Notes: generated by a model not told the origin, from the sequence alone. A stretch of DNA of 64,000 nucleotides from Hyphomicrobiales bacterium (GCA_021730985.1 JAKFYI010000035.1:50317-114316); one strand, 5' to 3'; counted from the stretch's first letter, positions 54,053-63,539 are shown. Numbers and translations: made by a program.

Positions 54053-56653
54053 GTGACGCGACTCGAATCACGGGACTCCCCGTTGAGCCAACTTCTCATC
54101 CAGCATTATCTCAATGAGTTGCAGACGCTGCGCCGCGTCTCCGGCACGTCGCGCGAGTCCGTGGTGCGCGAAGCGTTCAAGACGCTGCTGAAGGATTGGG
54201 GGCGGTCGCGCGATCTCACGTTTATTCCGGAATACGAATATCAGACGCTGACCAAGACGCGCGTCTATCCAGACGGCGCGCTGCTGCACGAGTTGCGCGT
54301 CCCGCTCGGCTATTGGGAGGCGAAGGACGAGGAGGACGACCTCGACGGCGAAATCGAGAAGAAATTCCGCAAGGGCTATCCGCAGGACAACATCATCTTC
54401 GAAGATTCAAGCGAAGCGGTGCTGATCCAGAACAAGCAGGAAGTGATGCGGTGCCCGGTGGACAAGCCGGAGCTGAAAAATCTGCTGGAATTGTTCTTCG
54501 GCTACGAACGCGCGGAGATCGCGGATTTCCGCAAGGCGGTCGAGCAGTTCAAGTCCGACCTGCCGGAAGTGCTCAAGGCCCTGCGCGAGATGATCGAGGG
54601 CGCGGAAAAGAACAACGAGAAATTCCGAAAGGCGGCGCTGCGCTTCCTCAAGCACGCCCAGGACACGATCAACCCGAGCGTCACCGCCGCCGACGTGCGC
54701 GAGATGCTGATCCAGCACATCCTGACGGAAGAAATCTTTTCGCAGGTGTTCGACGATTCAAACTTTCATCGTCAGAACAACGTGGCAAAGGAACTCTATG
54801 CGCTGGAAGAAACATTCTTCACCGGCAAGGTGAAGCACGACACGCTGGCGGCGTTGCGGACGTACTATGCCGCGATCAAGAGCGCCGCCGCGCTCGTCAC
54901 CGGGCACCTCGAGAAGCAGAAGTTCCTCAAGACGATCTACGAGAATTTCTACAAGGTCTACGACAAGAAAAAGGCCGACCGGCTCGGCGTGGTCTATACA
55001 CCGAACGAGATCGTGCGCTTCATGATCGAAAGCGCCGACTGGCTTTGTCAGAAGCATTTCAAAAAATCACTGATCGACAAGGGCGTGGAAATCCTCGATC
55101 CCGCCGTCGGCACCGGCACATTCATCACCGAACTGATCGAGCACTTCCGCGGCCAGCCGGCGAAGCTGCGCTACAAGTATTTGGAAGAACTGCACGCCAA
55201 CGAGGTGGCGATCCTGTCCTACTACGTCGCCAACCTGAACATCGAGGCGACGTATGCGGCGATCAATGAATACGAAGAGTTTCCGAACCTTTGTTTCGTT
55301 GACACGCTCGACAATACGGCAGCGCTCAAGGCGCAAAAAAATCAACACGTTGGCGATCTGTTCGGAGGCGTAAGCGAGGAAAACGTCGCGCGCATCAAAC
55401 GCCAGAACAAGAAGAAGATCAGCGTCGTCATCGGAAACCCACCGTACAACGCCAACCAGCTTAACGAGAACGAGAACAACAAGAACCGTGAGTATGACGA
55501 GATCGATCGGCGCATCAAGGCAACCTATATCGATGCGTCAACCGCACAGAAAACAAAACTCTACGATATGTACGCGCGGTTTTTTCGTTGGGCCTCGGAT
55601 CGCGTCGACGAGAACGGGATCGTGGCATTCATCACCAACCGCAGCTTTATCGAAAGCCGCACTTTCGATGGATTTCGGAAGATAATCGCAAACGAGTTCA
55701 ATGACATTTATCTCGTTGACCTCGGCGGGGATGTGCGCGCCGATCCGCGAATTTCAGGCACGAAGCACAATGTCTTTGGCATCCAGACCGGCGTTGCTAT
55801 CAGCTTCATGGTGAAGCGCGCAAAAGCGAAGGGGTGCCAAATTCATTACACGAGCAGACCATCCCTGGAGACTGCCGAAGAGAAGCTTGCGTTCTTAGGA
55901 AATTCAAAACTGGGCGCAATCAAGTTCGAAAATGTGCAACCGAATGTGCGAAGCGACTGGATAAATCAAACCATCAACGATTTTGACAAATTCATCCCGA
56001 CCGCGGACAAAGCAACTAAATCGACAAAAATTTCCGGACAGGAGCACTCAATATTCAAATTGTTTTCTTTGGGAGTAGTCACCGCACGAGACGAGTGGGT
56101 TTATGACCACAACGACGAAACACTTCGAGAAAAAGTTAAGCTACTGATTAGCTCATACAATGCCGATCTTCAGCGATTGTCGCTTGCAAGAAAGAGCGAC
56201 AAATTGGCTGACATGCTTGACTATTCGATCAAGTGGACACGCGCCGTAAAAAATGATCTCCGAAAAGCGCGGAAGTACGAATTCAGCGACGGTGAGATTA
56301 GGACTAGTTTGTATCGACCGTTTGTTAGCTTACCTCTTTATTTCAGTAAGAAATTGAACGAAATGACTTATCAGATCGAGAGCGTTTTGCCTCGCAAGGA
56401 TACAGCAAATACCTACATTGCCGTCGTTGCCGGAAATCGGCTTGCGTTTGCAGCGTTGGCTGGCACAGCAATTCCAAATTACGCCTTGAGCGCAATGCCT
56501 TCCGCGATGGCGGATCGATGGCGCATCGAAAACAGACAACATCACCGATTGGGCGCTAGGCCAGTTTCGTTCGCATTACGAGAAAGGCGCAAGAACCGAG
56601 CGCCCCATCACCAGGGATGCAATATTCCACTACGTCTACGGCGTGCTTTATGA
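54053..56653 (+). CDS. Type ISP/IIG-like restriction-modification enzyme, frameshifted 5' part
   Basis: 866 codons from GTG 54053. Residues about 20-200 form a PD-(D/E)XK-like nuclease domain: Asp in VYPDGALLHE and ExK in GYWEAKDEEDD near residue 90. Residues about 280-560 form an N6-adenine methyltransferase: motif I ILDPAVGTGTFITEL near 347 and motif IV GNPPYN near 461. The rest to about 812 is target recognition. No helicase motifs are present, unlike LlaGI-type ISP enzymes. Around 56490-56497 the reading frame shifts: the homologous QCLP..WRIDG..TDNITDWAL segment continues one frame over, so the last 50 or so codons of this frame are spurious. The intact product would be about 1,032 residues. 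Confidence 0.8.
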   Translation: MTRLESRDSPLSQLLIQHYLNELQTLRRVSGTSRESVVREAFKTLLKDWGRSRDLTFIPEYEYQTLTKTRVYPDGALLHELRVPLGYWEAKDEEDDLDGEIEKKFRKGYPQDNIIFEDSSEAVLIQNKQEVMRCPVDKPELKNLLELFFGYERAEIADFRKAVEQFKSDLPEVLKALREMIEGAEKNNEKFRKAALRFLKHAQDTINPSVTAADVREMLIQHILTEEIFSQVFDDSNFHRQNNVAKELYALEETFFTGKVKHDTLAALRTYYAAIKSAAALVTGHLEKQKFLKTIYENFYKVYDKKKADRLGVVYTPNEIVRFMIESADWLCQKHFKKSLIDKGVEILDPAVGTGTFITELIEHFRGQPAKLRYKYLEELHANEVAILSYYVANLNIEATYAAINEYEEFPNLCFVDTLDNTAALKAQKNQHVGDLFGGVSEENVARIKRQNKKKISVVIGNPPYNANQLNENENNKNREYDEIDRRIKATYIDASTAQKTKLYDMYARFFRWASDRVDENGIVAFITNRSFIESRTFDGFRKIIANEFNDIYLVDLGGDVRADPRISGTKHNVFGIQTGVAISFMVKRAKAKGCQIHYTSRPSLETAEEKLAFLGNSKLGAIKFENVQPNVRSDWINQTINDFDKFIPTADKATKSTKISGQEHSIFKLFSLGVVTARDEWVYDHNDETLREKVKLLISSYNADLQRLSLARKSDKLADMLDYSIKWTRAVKNDLRKARKYEFSDGEIRTSLYRPFVSLPLYFSKKLNEMTYQIESVLPRKDTANTYIAVVAGNRLAFAALAGTAIPNYALSAMPSAMADRWRIENRQHHRLGARPVSFALRERRKNRAPHHQGCNIPLRLRRAL

Positions 56654-57149
56654 CCCGGTCTATCGCGAGAAATACGGACAGAACCTTAAGCGTGACTTTC
56701 CACGCATTCCTTTCTATCCCGATTTCTGGCACTGGGCCGGGTGGGGCGAAAAGTTGATGGCGCTGCACATCGGCTACGAGACGGTCGAACCTTGGCCGCT
56801 GGAGCGCATCGACACGGCCGACGAAAAATCGCGCAAGGCCAAGATCGCGCCGAAGGCGGCGCTGAAAGCCGACAAGGACGCGGGCAACATCCGGCTCGAC
56901 AGCGAGACGCAGTTGACCGGCGTGCCGCCGCAGGCCTGGACCTACAGGCTCGGCAACCGCTCGGCGCTGGAATGGATTCTCGACCAGTACAAGGAAAAGA
57001 CACCGAAGGACCCGACCATCCGCGAGAAGTTCAACACCTACCGTTTCGCCGATCACAAGGAGAAGGTGATTGACCTGCTCAGGCGCGTGACACGCGTCAG
57101 CGTCGAGACGATGCAGATCGTCGAGGCGATGAAGGCGGAGAAGCGCTGA
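56490..57149 (+). pseudogene. 3' remainder of the restriction-modification gene, shifted one frame
   Basis: About 219 codons in the frame one base ahead of the 5' part, with its first internal ATG at 56643. The residues read NITDWALGQFRSHYEKG, IFHYVYGVLYDPVYREKYGQNLKRDFPRIPFYPDF in pieces and KEKVIDLLRRVTRVSVETM in pieces, a characteristic C-terminus of type ISP target-recognition domains. The frame has TGA at 56487-56489 just upstream, which confines the shift to 56490-56497. A single extra base, or two missing, would explain it. It could be a real mutation, phase variation or a sequencing error; there is no long homopolymer at the site. Confidence 0.8.
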
Positions 57150-57159
57150 GCCGCCGCCC

Positions 57160-60100
57160 TCACCACACGTAACGCACCGTCCCCGCCCCGCTGTAGGTCT
57201 GCGAGCGGTTCGCGAACTCGCCGTCGAACTTGGCGCCGAGCGAGAGATTGTTGCGCAGCCGCAGTTCGGCGCCGGCGCCAGCCAGCGCGAGGTCGGAGGG
57301 CGCCGCGGCCCCCAGCACGGTGAAGCTCGCGCCCGGCAGCCCCTGGAACGTGGCACCGATCCGCGCATCGTCGCCCTCGTCGTGCGCCCAGGCCAGACGG
57401 CCGCGCAGCGCCAGCACGTTGCCGCCCGCCAGATCGATGCGGCTGTCGGCCCAGGCGCCGAGCTCGGCGCGCACCGTGGTTGCGGTCGCGGCGTTGTAGG
57501 TCAGCGCGAACTGCGCGGAGCCCGACGCCGCGGTCTCGCCGAAGCCGGTGTTGCGGAAGCTCTGCGCCTGCACCGCGGCGTAGGGCGTGAGGCCCGCCGC
57601 GCGCACGGCGATGCGGTAGCCGCCTTCGAGCCGCGCGCCGAGGCTCGCGGCGTTGAAATCGCCGCGCAGCCGGTCGACGCCTGCGATCGAGACGGTGCGC
57701 TCGGTGCTGCCTTCGTGCCAGGCCGCGGCCAGCGCGCCCGAGACGTAGGCCGCGCCGAACTGCCGCGAGGCATAGACGCCGGTCTGGAACACGTCGCTGC
57801 GGCCGCTGCCCAGCCCGCCGCCCAGCGCCCAGCTGGTGCCGCCGCCGGCGATCGAGAAGCCGAGCAGCGTGCCGGGCGCGGCGCGATAGTCGGCACCGAC
57901 CGCGAAGCCGTAGCCGCGCGGCGCGACGTCGTGCGAGCCCGCGACCGCGCCGTCGCCCTGCGTCTTGTTGGCGCCGCCATAGGCCGCGCTCCAGACCGAC
58001 CAGCGCTGCATGGCGTTCTGCGGCGCGGCCTTTACCGGCATCGCGGCGGCGTAAGCGTCGGCGATCTCACGCGGCAGCGGCTCGGCGGAGGCAAAGCCCT
58101 GCGCCGGCCCGAACGCGCCGCCGCCACGCTGCTCGGCGAACGGATTGAGCAGCAGCGAGAGATACTGGTTCATCAGTTGCAGGCCCGCGGCCGACGCGCC
58201 GGTCGCCACTTCGCCGGAGAGCTGCGTCAGCGCGCCGGGCAGCGCTGCGCCCGGCAGGTTGAACAGCGCGACGAACCCGGCATTGAGGGCCGCGCCCGCG
58301 TTCGCCGCGCCGTCGATGCCGGTCGCGACCGCGAGCTGGTTGCGGTTCAGCCCGAACTGGGTGAGCCCCGCGGTCAGCGTCAGCAGCACGTCGTTCGCGG
58401 TGTGGGTCAGGCTGACCCGGAACGCCGGCGGGATGAAGCTGCGGTCGAGGCCGGTGAAGGCGCCGGACAGGCCGCCGTCCGCATGCAGGATGGTGTAGGT
58501 GCGCGGCAGCAGCGCCCCGGCCGGCAGCGCGATCACGTTGCCGGTCAGCGCCGCAACGCCCGTCACGTTGATGAGATCGGACACGTTGCCGCCGAACTCG
58601 GCGACATACGACGATCCGGCCGCCATCGTCAGGTTGCCGTTGATGGTGATGGTGCCGATCGAATTGCCGGGCGACAGCGCGCCGCGCACCGTGGTCGACG
58701 GCAGGATGCCGGAGCCGCCCACGAACGCGCCGTTGTTGACGATCAGCTCCCGCGAGGTGCCGATCGAGCCGTTCACGATCAACCCGCCGGCGTTGACCGT
58801 GGTCACCCCGGTGTAGGTGTTGATGCCGGTGATGGTGGTGATGCCGGTGCCGTTCTGCTCGAACGCGCCTGTGCCGGAGATCAGGTTGGCGAGCGTGAAA
58901 TTGTCCGAACGGTCGATCGCCAGGATGCCGTTGTTGACGATGTTGCCGAGCACGGAGCCGAAGGCGCCGCCGTTGCCCAGTTGCAGCGTGCCGCCGTCGA
59001 TCGCGGTGCCGCCGGTGTAGGTGTTGGCGCCGGCCAGGATCAGCGTGCCGGTTCCGGTCTTCACCAGCCCGCCCGATCCGCCGATCGTGCCGGAGAAAAC
59101 GGTGCTGGTGGCGTTGCCCACGGTCAGGGTCGCGGTGCCGAGCGATACGTTGCCGCCGCCGGCCAGCGAGCCGACGGTCTGGTTGAAGTTGTTGAGCGCG
59201 AGTGCCGCGCCCGTGTTCACGGTGACGGCGCTGCCGACGCCGAACGCATCGGCGCCGCCGGCCCGCAGCGTGCCTGAAATCACGTTGGTCGCGCCGGTAT
59301 AGGTGTTGGCGCCGGTCAGCGTGGTGGTGCCGGTGCCGGTGTGGTGGAGCGCGCCGGTGCCGGAGATGTTGTTGGTGAAGTCGAAATTGTCGGAGCGGTT
59401 GATCGCCAGCACGGCGTTGTTGACGATGTTGCCGATGATCGAGCCGGTGGTGCCGCCGTTGCCGATCTGCAGGGTTCCCGCCGTGATCGTGGTGCCTGCG
59501 CTGTAGGTGTTGGCGCCCGACAAGATCAATGTGCCGATGCCGACCTTCTCAAGCGCGCCGGTGCCGCAGTTGCATTCGTCGATAGTGCCGCTGAACAGCG
59601 TCGATTCATGGTTGCTGCCGACCCGGAACAGCGTGTTGAGATCGCCGATCAGGATCTGGCCGTCGCCTTCGATCGAGCCCGCGGTCACGATGCCGTCGTT
59701 GGCCGCACCGCGAGAGAGCGAAAAATCGACCAGGCTTCCGGCTCCGTTGACGACGAAGCGCGCGTCCCCGCCGGTCGCCCGGTTGCGGAACTCGGTGAAG
59801 CCGCCGTCGCGGGTGACAATGACCGCATTGTCGGCGCTGGAGAAATTCCGAAACGAAACGAAGCCGCCGGCATTGTCGATCGCGGCATTGTCGGCCCTGC
59901 TGCGATTGAAGAATCCCAGGGCGCCGTTTACGGACAGGAAGAAGCGGGCGGATTGTGCGCGGCTGTCGTCTAAAAACGAGACTTCGTTGTCGAGCGTGAA
60001 GGTGGCGGCACCGGCATTGCTGAAGTTGAAGAACCGCACAAATCCCGCAGCGCCGTTGATCGTCGCGTTGCCGGCCGTGCTGTTGTCGTTGAAGCGCAGA

Positions 60101-60630
60101 AAATTGGTGACGTCGATTGTGGAGTTGGCGGCCGTGCTGAAGCCGTTGAACCTGACCTCGCTGTCACCTCTGATCAGGGCGGTGGCCGCCGTGGCCGTTC
60201 CGTTGAAAATCAGCAGACCGCAGGCGCAGCCCAGCGCGATCTCGGCATTGCCCGCGCTCGCGTTCGTGAACGTCAGCCGGTTGTCGCCTTGGAAAAGCGG
60301 GCGATTGGATGAGTTATTGACGATGCCGGCCCCGGTCAGCGTCAGACCGTTCAAACCTGCAAAGGTAATGTCGAACGTATATTGCGGCGCGCCGGCCACG
60401 AACTGCATCGACTGCAGCGTCGTATCGGCGCTGAACAGGACGGTGGTGATGGCGCCGGAATTGCCGGTGACGCCGTCGAAGCTCGCGGTGCCGGCCGGCA
60501 CGCCGGCCGTCCAGTTGGCGGCGTTGTTCCAATCGGCGTCGGTCCCCGCGGTCCATGTCGCGTTCTGGGCCAGCGACGGAGTGCCGGACGTGACCGCAAA
60601 CGCGGAGCCTGCGAGCAGCAACGCACGCAT
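57160..60630 (-). CDS. Autotransporter with PATR-type passenger and outer-membrane beta-barrel
   Basis: A 1156-residue type Va secretion protein. The signal peptide begins at Met 60630 (MRALLLAGSAFAV to SLAQ); an in-frame TTG at 60684 would lengthen it. The passenger has a beta-helix of imperfect repeats, including passenger-associated repeats of the form GTGTLILAGANTYTGGT and GGTLQLGNGG, at least three times between about residues 350 and 620. The C-terminal translocator barrel covers about the last 290 residues and ends in YVW. The passenger shows no protease or esterase motif, so adhesion is the most likely role, as inference. It is convergent with the restriction gene, 10 bases between ends. 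Confidence 0.85.
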   Translation of the reverse strand: MRALLLAGSAFAVTSGTPSLAQNATWTAGTDADWNNAANWTAGVPAGTASFDGVTGNSGAITTVLFSADTTLQSMQFVAGAPQYTFDITFAGLNGLTLTGAGIVNNSSNRPLFQGDNRLTFTNASAGNAEIALGCACGLLIFNGTATAATALIRGDSEVRFNGFSTAANSTIDVTNFLRFNDNSTAGNATINGAAGFVRFFNFSNAGAATFTLDNEVSFLDDSRAQSARFFLSVNGALGFFNRSRADNAAIDNAGGFVSFRNFSSADNAVIVTRDGGFTEFRNRATGGDARFVVNGAGSLVDFSLSRGAANDGIVTAGSIEGDGQILIGDLNTLFRVGSNHESTLFSGTIDECNCGTGALEKVGIGTLILSGANTYSAGTTITAGTLQIGNGGTTGSIIGNIVNNAVLAINRSDNFDFTNNISGTGALHHTGTGTTTLTGANTYTGATNVISGTLRAGGADAFGVGSAVTVNTGAALALNNFNQTVGSLAGGGNVSLGTATLTVGNATSTVFSGTIGGSGGLVKTGTGTLILAGANTYTGGTAIDGGTLQLGNGGAFGSVLGNIVNNGILAIDRSDNFTLANLISGTGAFEQNGTGITTITGINTYTGVTTVNAGGLIVNGSIGTSRELIVNNGAFVGGSGILPSTTVRGALSPGNSIGTITINGNLTMAAGSSYVAEFGGNVSDLINVTGVAALTGNVIALPAGALLPRTYTILHADGGLSGAFTGLDRSFIPPAFRVSLTHTANDVLLTLTAGLTQFGLNRNQLAVATGIDGAANAGAALNAGFVALFNLPGAALPGALTQLSGEVATGASAAGLQLMNQYLSLLLNPFAEQRGGGAFGPAQGFASAEPLPREIADAYAAAMPVKAAPQNAMQRWSVWSAAYGGANKTQGDGAVAGSHDVAPRGYGFAVGADYRAAPGTLLGFSIAGGGTSWALGGGLGSGRSDVFQTGVYASRQFGAAYVSGALAAAWHEGSTERTVSIAGVDRLRGDFNAASLGARLEGGYRIAVRAAGLTPYAAVQAQSFRNTGFGETAASGSAQFALTYNAATATTVRAELGAWADSRIDLAGGNVLALRGRLAWAHDEGDDARIGATFQGLPGASFTVLGAAAPSDLALAGAGAELRLRNNLSLGAKFDGEFANRSQTYSGAGTVRYVW

Positions 60631-60788
60631 AAACCGTCCCACCGCACGGACGACGCGACGCTGCACCAGCACACCAGACCCCAACCATTACGACTGCCGG
60701 GGATTGTGCCTGTGTCTTGCGGCCGACAAAAGCCTCCGGACGCCCCGCCCTGCAAAACGAGCGCTGTGTGTTGCAATCGTGTGCCGCT

Positions 60789-62282
60789 TCAGCCCGACTG
60801 GCGCATGAATTCGGCCAGCGCGGCCTTTTCTGGAGGGTCGATCCGCAACCCAAGCTTGCTCCGCCGCCACAGCACGTCGTCGGGTTCCCTCGCCCATTCG
60901 TGGGCCATCAGGTAACGCACCTCGGCCGTGGACAATTCACCGAACCAAGGCCCCAGTTCCTCGCGGGCTTTCGCCTCCCCGAGCACACGACCGAGCCGCG
61001 TGCCGTAGGCGCGCACCATCCGCCTCGCCTCGCCCTCGTTCAGGAACGGCCAGCGCCGCAGCGCCTGCGCGACGCGGGCCGCGACGCCGTCCCACGGCAT
61101 GTCGCCGCCCGGCAGAGGCGCGCGCGCCGTCCAGGGCGCGGCGCCGTTCAGATACCGCCCGAGCTTCATCATCGCGGCCTCGGCCAGCGTGCGGTAGGTG
61201 GTGATCTTGCCGCCATAGACGGTGAGCAGCGGCGCCGCGCCGCGCGGCGCATCGAGCGCGAGGTGGTAGTCTCGGCTGACGTTCTCCGGCCGGCCCGCGC
61301 CGTCGTCGTAGAGCGAGCGCACGCCGGCGAACGCCCACACCACGTCGGCCGGGCTCACAGCTTCGCGGAAATATCCGCTCGCCGCCTCGCAGAGATACTT
61401 CACCTCGTCGGCATCGGGCGCCGCGGCGTCGAGGTCGGAGGAGAAGTCCCGGTCGGTGGTGCCGATCAGCGTGAAGCCGCGATCCTTGGAGTCTTGCGCG
61501 AACGGCAGCGCGAACACGATGCGCCCATCGGGATTCTGGAAAATGTAGCCCAAGCCGTGATCGAACAACTGCCGCACCACGATGTGGCTGCCCTTGACGA
61601 GCCGCAGCGGCGGCTTGCCCGGCAGGCGAAGGACATGCTGCGCCACGATGCCGGCCCACGGCCCCGCCGCGTTGACAAGCACGCGCGCCGTCGCCACCTC
61701 GCGGCGGCCCTGCGCGCTCATGATGAGCTCCCATTCCCTGCCGCGCTCGACGCGATTGACGCGCGTGCGGGTCCGGATCGAAGCGCCGCGCTCGGCGGCA
61801 TCGAGCGCGTTGAGCGCGACGAGACGCGCGTCGTCCACCCAGCAATCGGAATATTCGAAGGCGGTGCGGAAGCGCCGCCGCAGCGGATGGCCGGCGGCGT
61901 GGTGGCTGAGATCGAGCGTCCTGGTCGGCGGCAGGATCTCGCGGCCGCCCAGCCGGTCGTACAGCCACAGACCGAACCGGAGCTTGAACGCGGAGCGCAT
62001 GTCGGGCGAGGCCGGCAGCACGAAACGCATCGGCGCGATGATATGCGGCGCGATGCGCAGCAGGCGCTCGCGCTCGCGCAACGCATCGCGAACCAGCCTG
62101 AACCAGCCGTGTTCGAGATATCGCAGTCCGCCGTGGATCAGCTTGGTGGAGGCCGACGAGGTGCCCGACGCCAGATCGTTCTGCTCCACCAGCAGCACGC
62201 GCACGCCGCGGCCCGCGGCATCGCGCGCGATGCCGGTGCCGTTGATGCCGCCCCCGATGATGGCGAGATCGTAGTCCGCCAT
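60789..62282 (-). CDS. glpD: Glycerol-3-phosphate dehydrogenase (FAD, aerobic)
   Basis: A 497-residue flavoprotein that oxidises glycerol-3-phosphate to dihydroxyacetone phosphate and passes electrons to quinone. FAD motif AIIGGGINGTGIARDAAGRG is at the N-terminus, followed by SSASTKLIHGGLRYLEHGWF in pieces. GTTDRDFSSDLDAAAPDADEVKYLC in pieces and the C-terminal helical domain WDGVAARVAQALRRW in pieces are diagnostic. ATG 62282 is preferred to the in-frame TTG at 62294. glpK lies 8 kb downstream on the same strand. Confidence 0.92.
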   Translation of the reverse strand: MADYDLAIIGGGINGTGIARDAAGRGVRVLLVEQNDLASGTSSASTKLIHGGLRYLEHGWFRLVRDALRERERLLRIAPHIIAPMRFVLPASPDMRSAFKLRFGLWLYDRLGGREILPPTRTLDLSHHAAGHPLRRRFRTAFEYSDCWVDDARLVALNALDAAERGASIRTRTRVNRVERGREWELIMSAQGRREVATARVLVNAAGPWAGIVAQHVLRLPGKPPLRLVKGSHIVVRQLFDHGLGYIFQNPDGRIVFALPFAQDSKDRGFTLIGTTDRDFSSDLDAAAPDADEVKYLCEAASGYFREAVSPADVVWAFAGVRSLYDDGAGRPENVSRDYHLALDAPRGAAPLLTVYGGKITTYRTLAEAAMMKLGRYLNGAAPWTARAPLPGGDMPWDGVAARVAQALRRWPFLNEGEARRMVRAYGTRLGRVLGEAKAREELGPWFGELSTAEVRYLMAHEWAREPDDVLWRRSKLGLRIDPPEKAALAEFMRQSG

Positions 62283-62373
62283 AGGATTTTTCAATGACCC
62301 CGAATCGCTCGCGATGAGGATTGCGCCTGTTGGCCGGAAGGCTCAAGTAGAAGCCACACGCGAGGATCATTCG

Positions 62374-62772
62374 ATGCGCGAAATACCCCTGGGCGCCAAG
62401 GGAACGGCCACGCTGCGCGTAAAGCCCGAGCATCTCGCCAATCAGTTCAAGGACGCCATGCTGCCGCAGGTGCTGGCCACCCCGGTGATGATCCTGGTGA
62501 TCGAGAACGCCGCCCTCAACGCGATCCGCGCCTATCTTGAACCGGGCGAAAGCGCGGTCGGCACGGCGGTCGATGTCCGTCATCTGGCGGCGACGCCGGT
62601 CGACCACCAGGTCACAGCCGTGGCGGAGGTGACGAAGGTCGACGGCCGGCACATCGAATTCAACGTCTCCGCGCGCGACGAAAAGGAAGAGATCGGCCGC
62701 GGCACCCATCGCCGCGCGCTGATCGATCTGGCGCGATTCAACGAACAGCTTGCTGCAAAGGCGAAGCGCTGA
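62374..62772 (+). CDS. Thioesterase family protein (FlK-like hotdog)
   Basis: A 132-residue single hotdog-fold protein. The catalytic elements of fluoroacetyl-CoA thioesterase-type enzymes are visible: Thr in LATPVMILV, Glu in VIENAAL and His in VDVRHLAATP. The pattern GESAVGTAVDVRHLA is common to this family. It would hydrolyse a small acyl-CoA; true FlK is restricted to fluoroacetate producers, so a housekeeping acyl-CoA is likelier. GAGGA seven bases before the ATG sets the start at 62374. Divergent from glpD. Confidence 0.83.
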   Translation: MREIPLGAKGTATLRVKPEHLANQFKDAMLPQVLATPVMILVIENAALNAIRAYLEPGESAVGTAVDVRHLAATPVDHQVTAVAEVTKVDGRHIEFNVSARDEKEEIGRGTHRRALIDLARFNEQLAAKAKR

Positions 62773-62865
62773 ATCGAGAGGCATCCGCGCAATCGTTTGG
62801 CGCAAAACTTTTTTGCACGGCACTTTCAGCACGCATTTGCAGCAAATCGATTCGCCCGAATTGCG

Positions 62866-62959
62866 CTGCAATGCGCTATGTCGAACAACGCAGAAAAAAA
62901 ATATATTGCTGTGCCATCAGCGGGTTGCCTGCGCTCATGCAAATTTGACTGCAATGCGC
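62866..62959. repeat. 11-bp direct repeat CTGCAATGCGC in the thioesterase/small-gene gap
   Basis: CTGCAATGCGC occurs at 62866-62876 and 62949-62959. The 249-bp gap 62773-63021 also contains the palindrome ATTTGCAGCAAAT (62834-62846) and A-rich tracts. I see no gene in it; it probably carries the promoter of the small gene at 63022. The repeat could be coincidental in sequence rich in TGCAA. Confidence 0.35.
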
Positions 62960-63021
62960 GGGGAACGAAAAAAATCGCTCAGGCGTTCTCGGCCCACCCT
63001 CACAAAGCCGAGGACTCAACG

Positions 63022-63384
63022 ATGAGCGCACTTCGATTTCGCCAGTACGCCGACGATTGCCGGCGGTCGGCCGAGAAGCTGCCGCCCGATCAAAGACCGA
63101 AGATGCTGGAAATGGCAAAGGCGTGGGAGGCCTGCGCCGAGATGATCGAGGACGAAGAAAAGAAAGACGACGAGCCCGAACCAGCGCGCGCATCTATCGC
63201 CGGGCAATTCAATCGCGATGTACGCAAAAAATTTGGCGGCGGTGGCGCGGCGTCAGCGCCACGCGACCGCCGCCACAACGAAAGACGTCAGGCTGCCTTC
63301 TTGCGCTTGAGCGGAAACTTCTCGCTGCCATACAGGCGGCGAATCGCGGCGCTATCGAAACGCGCATCCTCGACCTGCAAATAG
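63022..63384 (+). CDS. Small hypothetical protein, charged helical (120 aa)
   Basis: The N-terminal half ([15 protein letters not shown], then [22 protein letters not shown] in pieces) is a short helical pattern that recurs in Bradyrhizobium small proteins, usually 60-70 residues long. Here the frame continues past [11 protein letters not shown] into a basic, Arg/Ser-rich tail. The last 97 bases overlap the 3' end of the convergent gene. The tail is probably not functional. Function unknown. Confidence 0.55.
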   Translation: MSALRFRQYADDCRRSAEKLPPDQRPKMLEMAKAWEACAEMIEDEEKKDDEPEPARASIAGQFNRDVRKKFGGGGAASAPRDRRHNERRQAAFLRLSGNFSLPYRRRIAALSKRASSTCK

Positions 63385-63539
63385 GCGCCGAGCAGCGCCG
63401 AATCCGGCAGCTCCTCCACGGCAAAGCGGATCGCCTCGGCGGCTGTGTTGAAGCGCCGATAAGCCATCTGCCGATTGGTCTTGCGGCCACGGCTGGGAAA
63501 CAGCTCGGCCGGTGCGCGATAGTCAAAAACGGAACTCAT
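63288..63539 (-). CDS. Small hypothetical protein (83 aa)
   Basis: An 83-residue protein from ATG 63539, set by GGAGG seven bases upstream. It has the pattern [19 protein letters not shown], followed by [23 protein letters not shown] in pieces and a basic tail [10 protein letters not shown]. It resembles small alphaproteobacterial hypotheticals with no assigned function. It overlaps the plus-strand small gene by 97 bp tail to tail. The following 63540-63815 shows no gene. Confidence 0.65.
   Translation of the reverse strand: MSSVFDYRAPAELFPSRGRKTNRQMAYRRFNTAAEAIRFAVEELPDSALLGAYLQVEDARFDSAAIRRLYGSEKFPLKRKKAA

Noticed and set aside
57382..60808. Long open frames on the plus strand opposite the autotransporter (57382-59277 and 59507-60808)
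   Set aside because: They mirror the repetitive, GC-rich passenger and barrel codons of the minus-strand gene, have no family features, and their predicted proteins are compositionally odd. The autotransporter frame explains the region fully.
60937..62871. 644-codon minus-strand frame overlapping glpD and the thioesterase gene
   Set aside because: It is a shifted-frame shadow of glpD with an Arg-rich, low-complexity product; the GlpD frame has clear FAD and substrate motifs.
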